A stretch of DNA of 64,000 nucleotides from Lepidurus packardi (Eukaryota > Arthropoda > Branchiopoda > Notostraca > Triopsidae): positions 8,712,351-8,776,350 of the forward strand of contig JAKZAN010000006.1 in the NCBI GenBank assembly GCA_023053545.1, given 5' to 3'. The notes beneath the pieces were generated by a model. It was not told the DNA's origin, searched no databases, and saw only the letters and a program-made list of their open reading frames with translations. The position numbers and the translations under genes were made by a program. This document shows, piece by piece, positions 62,863 to 64,000 of this stretch. Position 1 is the stretch's first letter. Each line of letters opens with the position of its first letter.

Positions 62863-64000
62863 TAAAGGTAAAAGAACTTCAAGGAGAGGGGGAAAGAAGC
62901 AGAAGAGGTCGATAAGTAAAGGAGTCTCGACAAGGCAACACATTAGCTCTAGTGTCAATAACGGTCTCGGAAAGACACATTCCAGACGTCGAAAATCCAT
63001 AACGCTATAAAAAAAAATCGTTCCGATAGGTAGCATCCTCAACTCACAACATTTGGAGATAAAAATACCAATACCTTCCGCCGAGCATCCATTGGACAAT
63101 AACAGGTGTCAAAACTTTGTCCAGATCGGAAGAATTCCGTAGGAACCCCTATAAAAATTGACTATCTTTTATGCAATGCTTGCATGAGATAGATCCATGA
63201 CTGTAAGACTTACAGCCTACAGCCGCGCACAACTCCACGGTCTTCCCTCTGTTCCCTTTCCCAGACACATGCAACCACAGCCGAGTTCAGCAAATCAGCA
63301 TGTCCACCTGGTCACTAAAAGCGAACCAAGAAATGACAAATGGCCCCACATGTCTTTTATAGTACACACACGCACAGCAAATTGAGCTTAAGTTACCCCC
63401 ATGTCGGTATCACAAAAAGGTGTCCTACTATTTAGTTCGGGAAAGAAGGAGCAAATTTATTGTGCGATTGCTATCGTTAAATATTCGGCACTACGCAATC
63501 TTTGGCCTGGTCTTTGCACACTGGATCGACATCGACGAAGTCCTTCACTGCAGGTTTATCTTGGATTGTGCGCACAGAGAACAACTGCACACGGGAAAAG
63601 CACCCGAATTGTCAGGGAACCTTAAAAGAGAATTCCACGAAAAGAAGGAAGAGCAAAAAGAAGACACGCGCGATCGATATGGGGCGTAGTATGAACTTTC
63701 CGGCAGCTGGGCGGACCGTCTCCCAGCAAAGCTTACGTCACAGCGTCTATTCCCTTCACCTCAACTTATCCAGCTTGGACTACACACTTTCGATATAGCC
63801 CCATGCTAGCTCGACATAAAAAAAAACTATGGGTGGTATACAAGCAATTTAGAAGCTTCACTGTACTCTGTAATGCGCCACACGTCAAGCAGCAGCAATA
63901 AACATGACTCACATCTCATGATACTGGAAATGTAAAAATGCGGGAATTTTTAGACTGTACAAGTCTTACTTTAACGGTTTGTAATGCAACACCAAATCAG
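62863..64000. other. Upstream region of the K2P channel gene
   Basis: No supported coding gene. Three overlapping + strand frames between 63401 and 63798 have no recognisable content. The region probably contains a 5' UTR intron and the promoter of the channel gene, which may extend beyond the window. Confidence 0.45.

Noticed and set aside
63401-63798. Three overlapping + strand frames near the right edge
   Set aside because: They overlap one another in different frames, have no conserved motifs and lie upstream of the minus-strand channel gene.

Overview
This is nuclear DNA from a small-genome animal, most likely an arthropod or another ecdysozoan. The genes are interrupted by many short GT-AG introns (typically 50-70 bp, plus one GC-AG intron), with AATAAA poly(A) signals and animal-specific families: CLASP, a TASK-type K2P channel, a Rab GTPase, a GTF3C2 subunit and an Expansion-type MH2 protein. 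The MH2 gene is the best lineage hint, because I know this family mainly from insects and their relatives. The sequence alone does not fix the species. I see no bacterial or viral genes and no CRISPR array.

Layout. The left part (0.67-26 kb) is a dense head-to-tail series on the + strand. It holds calmodulin-lysine methyltransferase CAMKMT, mitochondrial RNA helicase SUPV3L1, a long coiled-coil protein with a CEP135/Bld10-like N-terminus, and the microtubule regulator CLASP. The first three are separated by only about 250-300 bp. CLASP has a 6-kb intron holding a Ser-rich open exon (14508-15327) whose splice phase fits the rest of CLASP. This may be an alternative first exon that skips the TOG1 domain.

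The middle (26-42 kb) is looser. A repeat-rich stretch at 26.9-29.7 kb has a well-spaced TATA box and initiator, intron-like segments and a poly(A) signal, but no recognisable product. A tRNA-like SINE relic lies near 30.1 kb. Next come a divergent Rab5/22/31-type GTPase (+) and a mitochondrially targeted serine hydroxymethyltransferase (-). About 7.6 kb with no convincing gene follows.

The right part (42-64 kb) starts with an Expansion-like MH2-domain gene (+, 42.1-53.2 kb, one 6.9-kb intron). It converges on a GTF3C2 (TFIIIC subunit) orthologue (-) that carries AT-hooks and ZNF512-type zinc fingers in front of its WD-repeat part. Between that gene and the TASK-like K2P channel (-) is a ~1-kb element with long imperfect terminal inverted repeats and a perfect 52-bp palindrome. 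The genes do not form a pathway. They are ordinary housekeeping and cytoskeletal genes plus one ion channel.

Gene models were assembled by eye from reading frames, splice signals and remembered family alignments. For CAMKMT, Rab, SHMT, Expansion and the K2P channel I summed all exons and the totals divide by three (282, 205, 494, 460 and 516 residues). For the others, internal exon edges are approximate.
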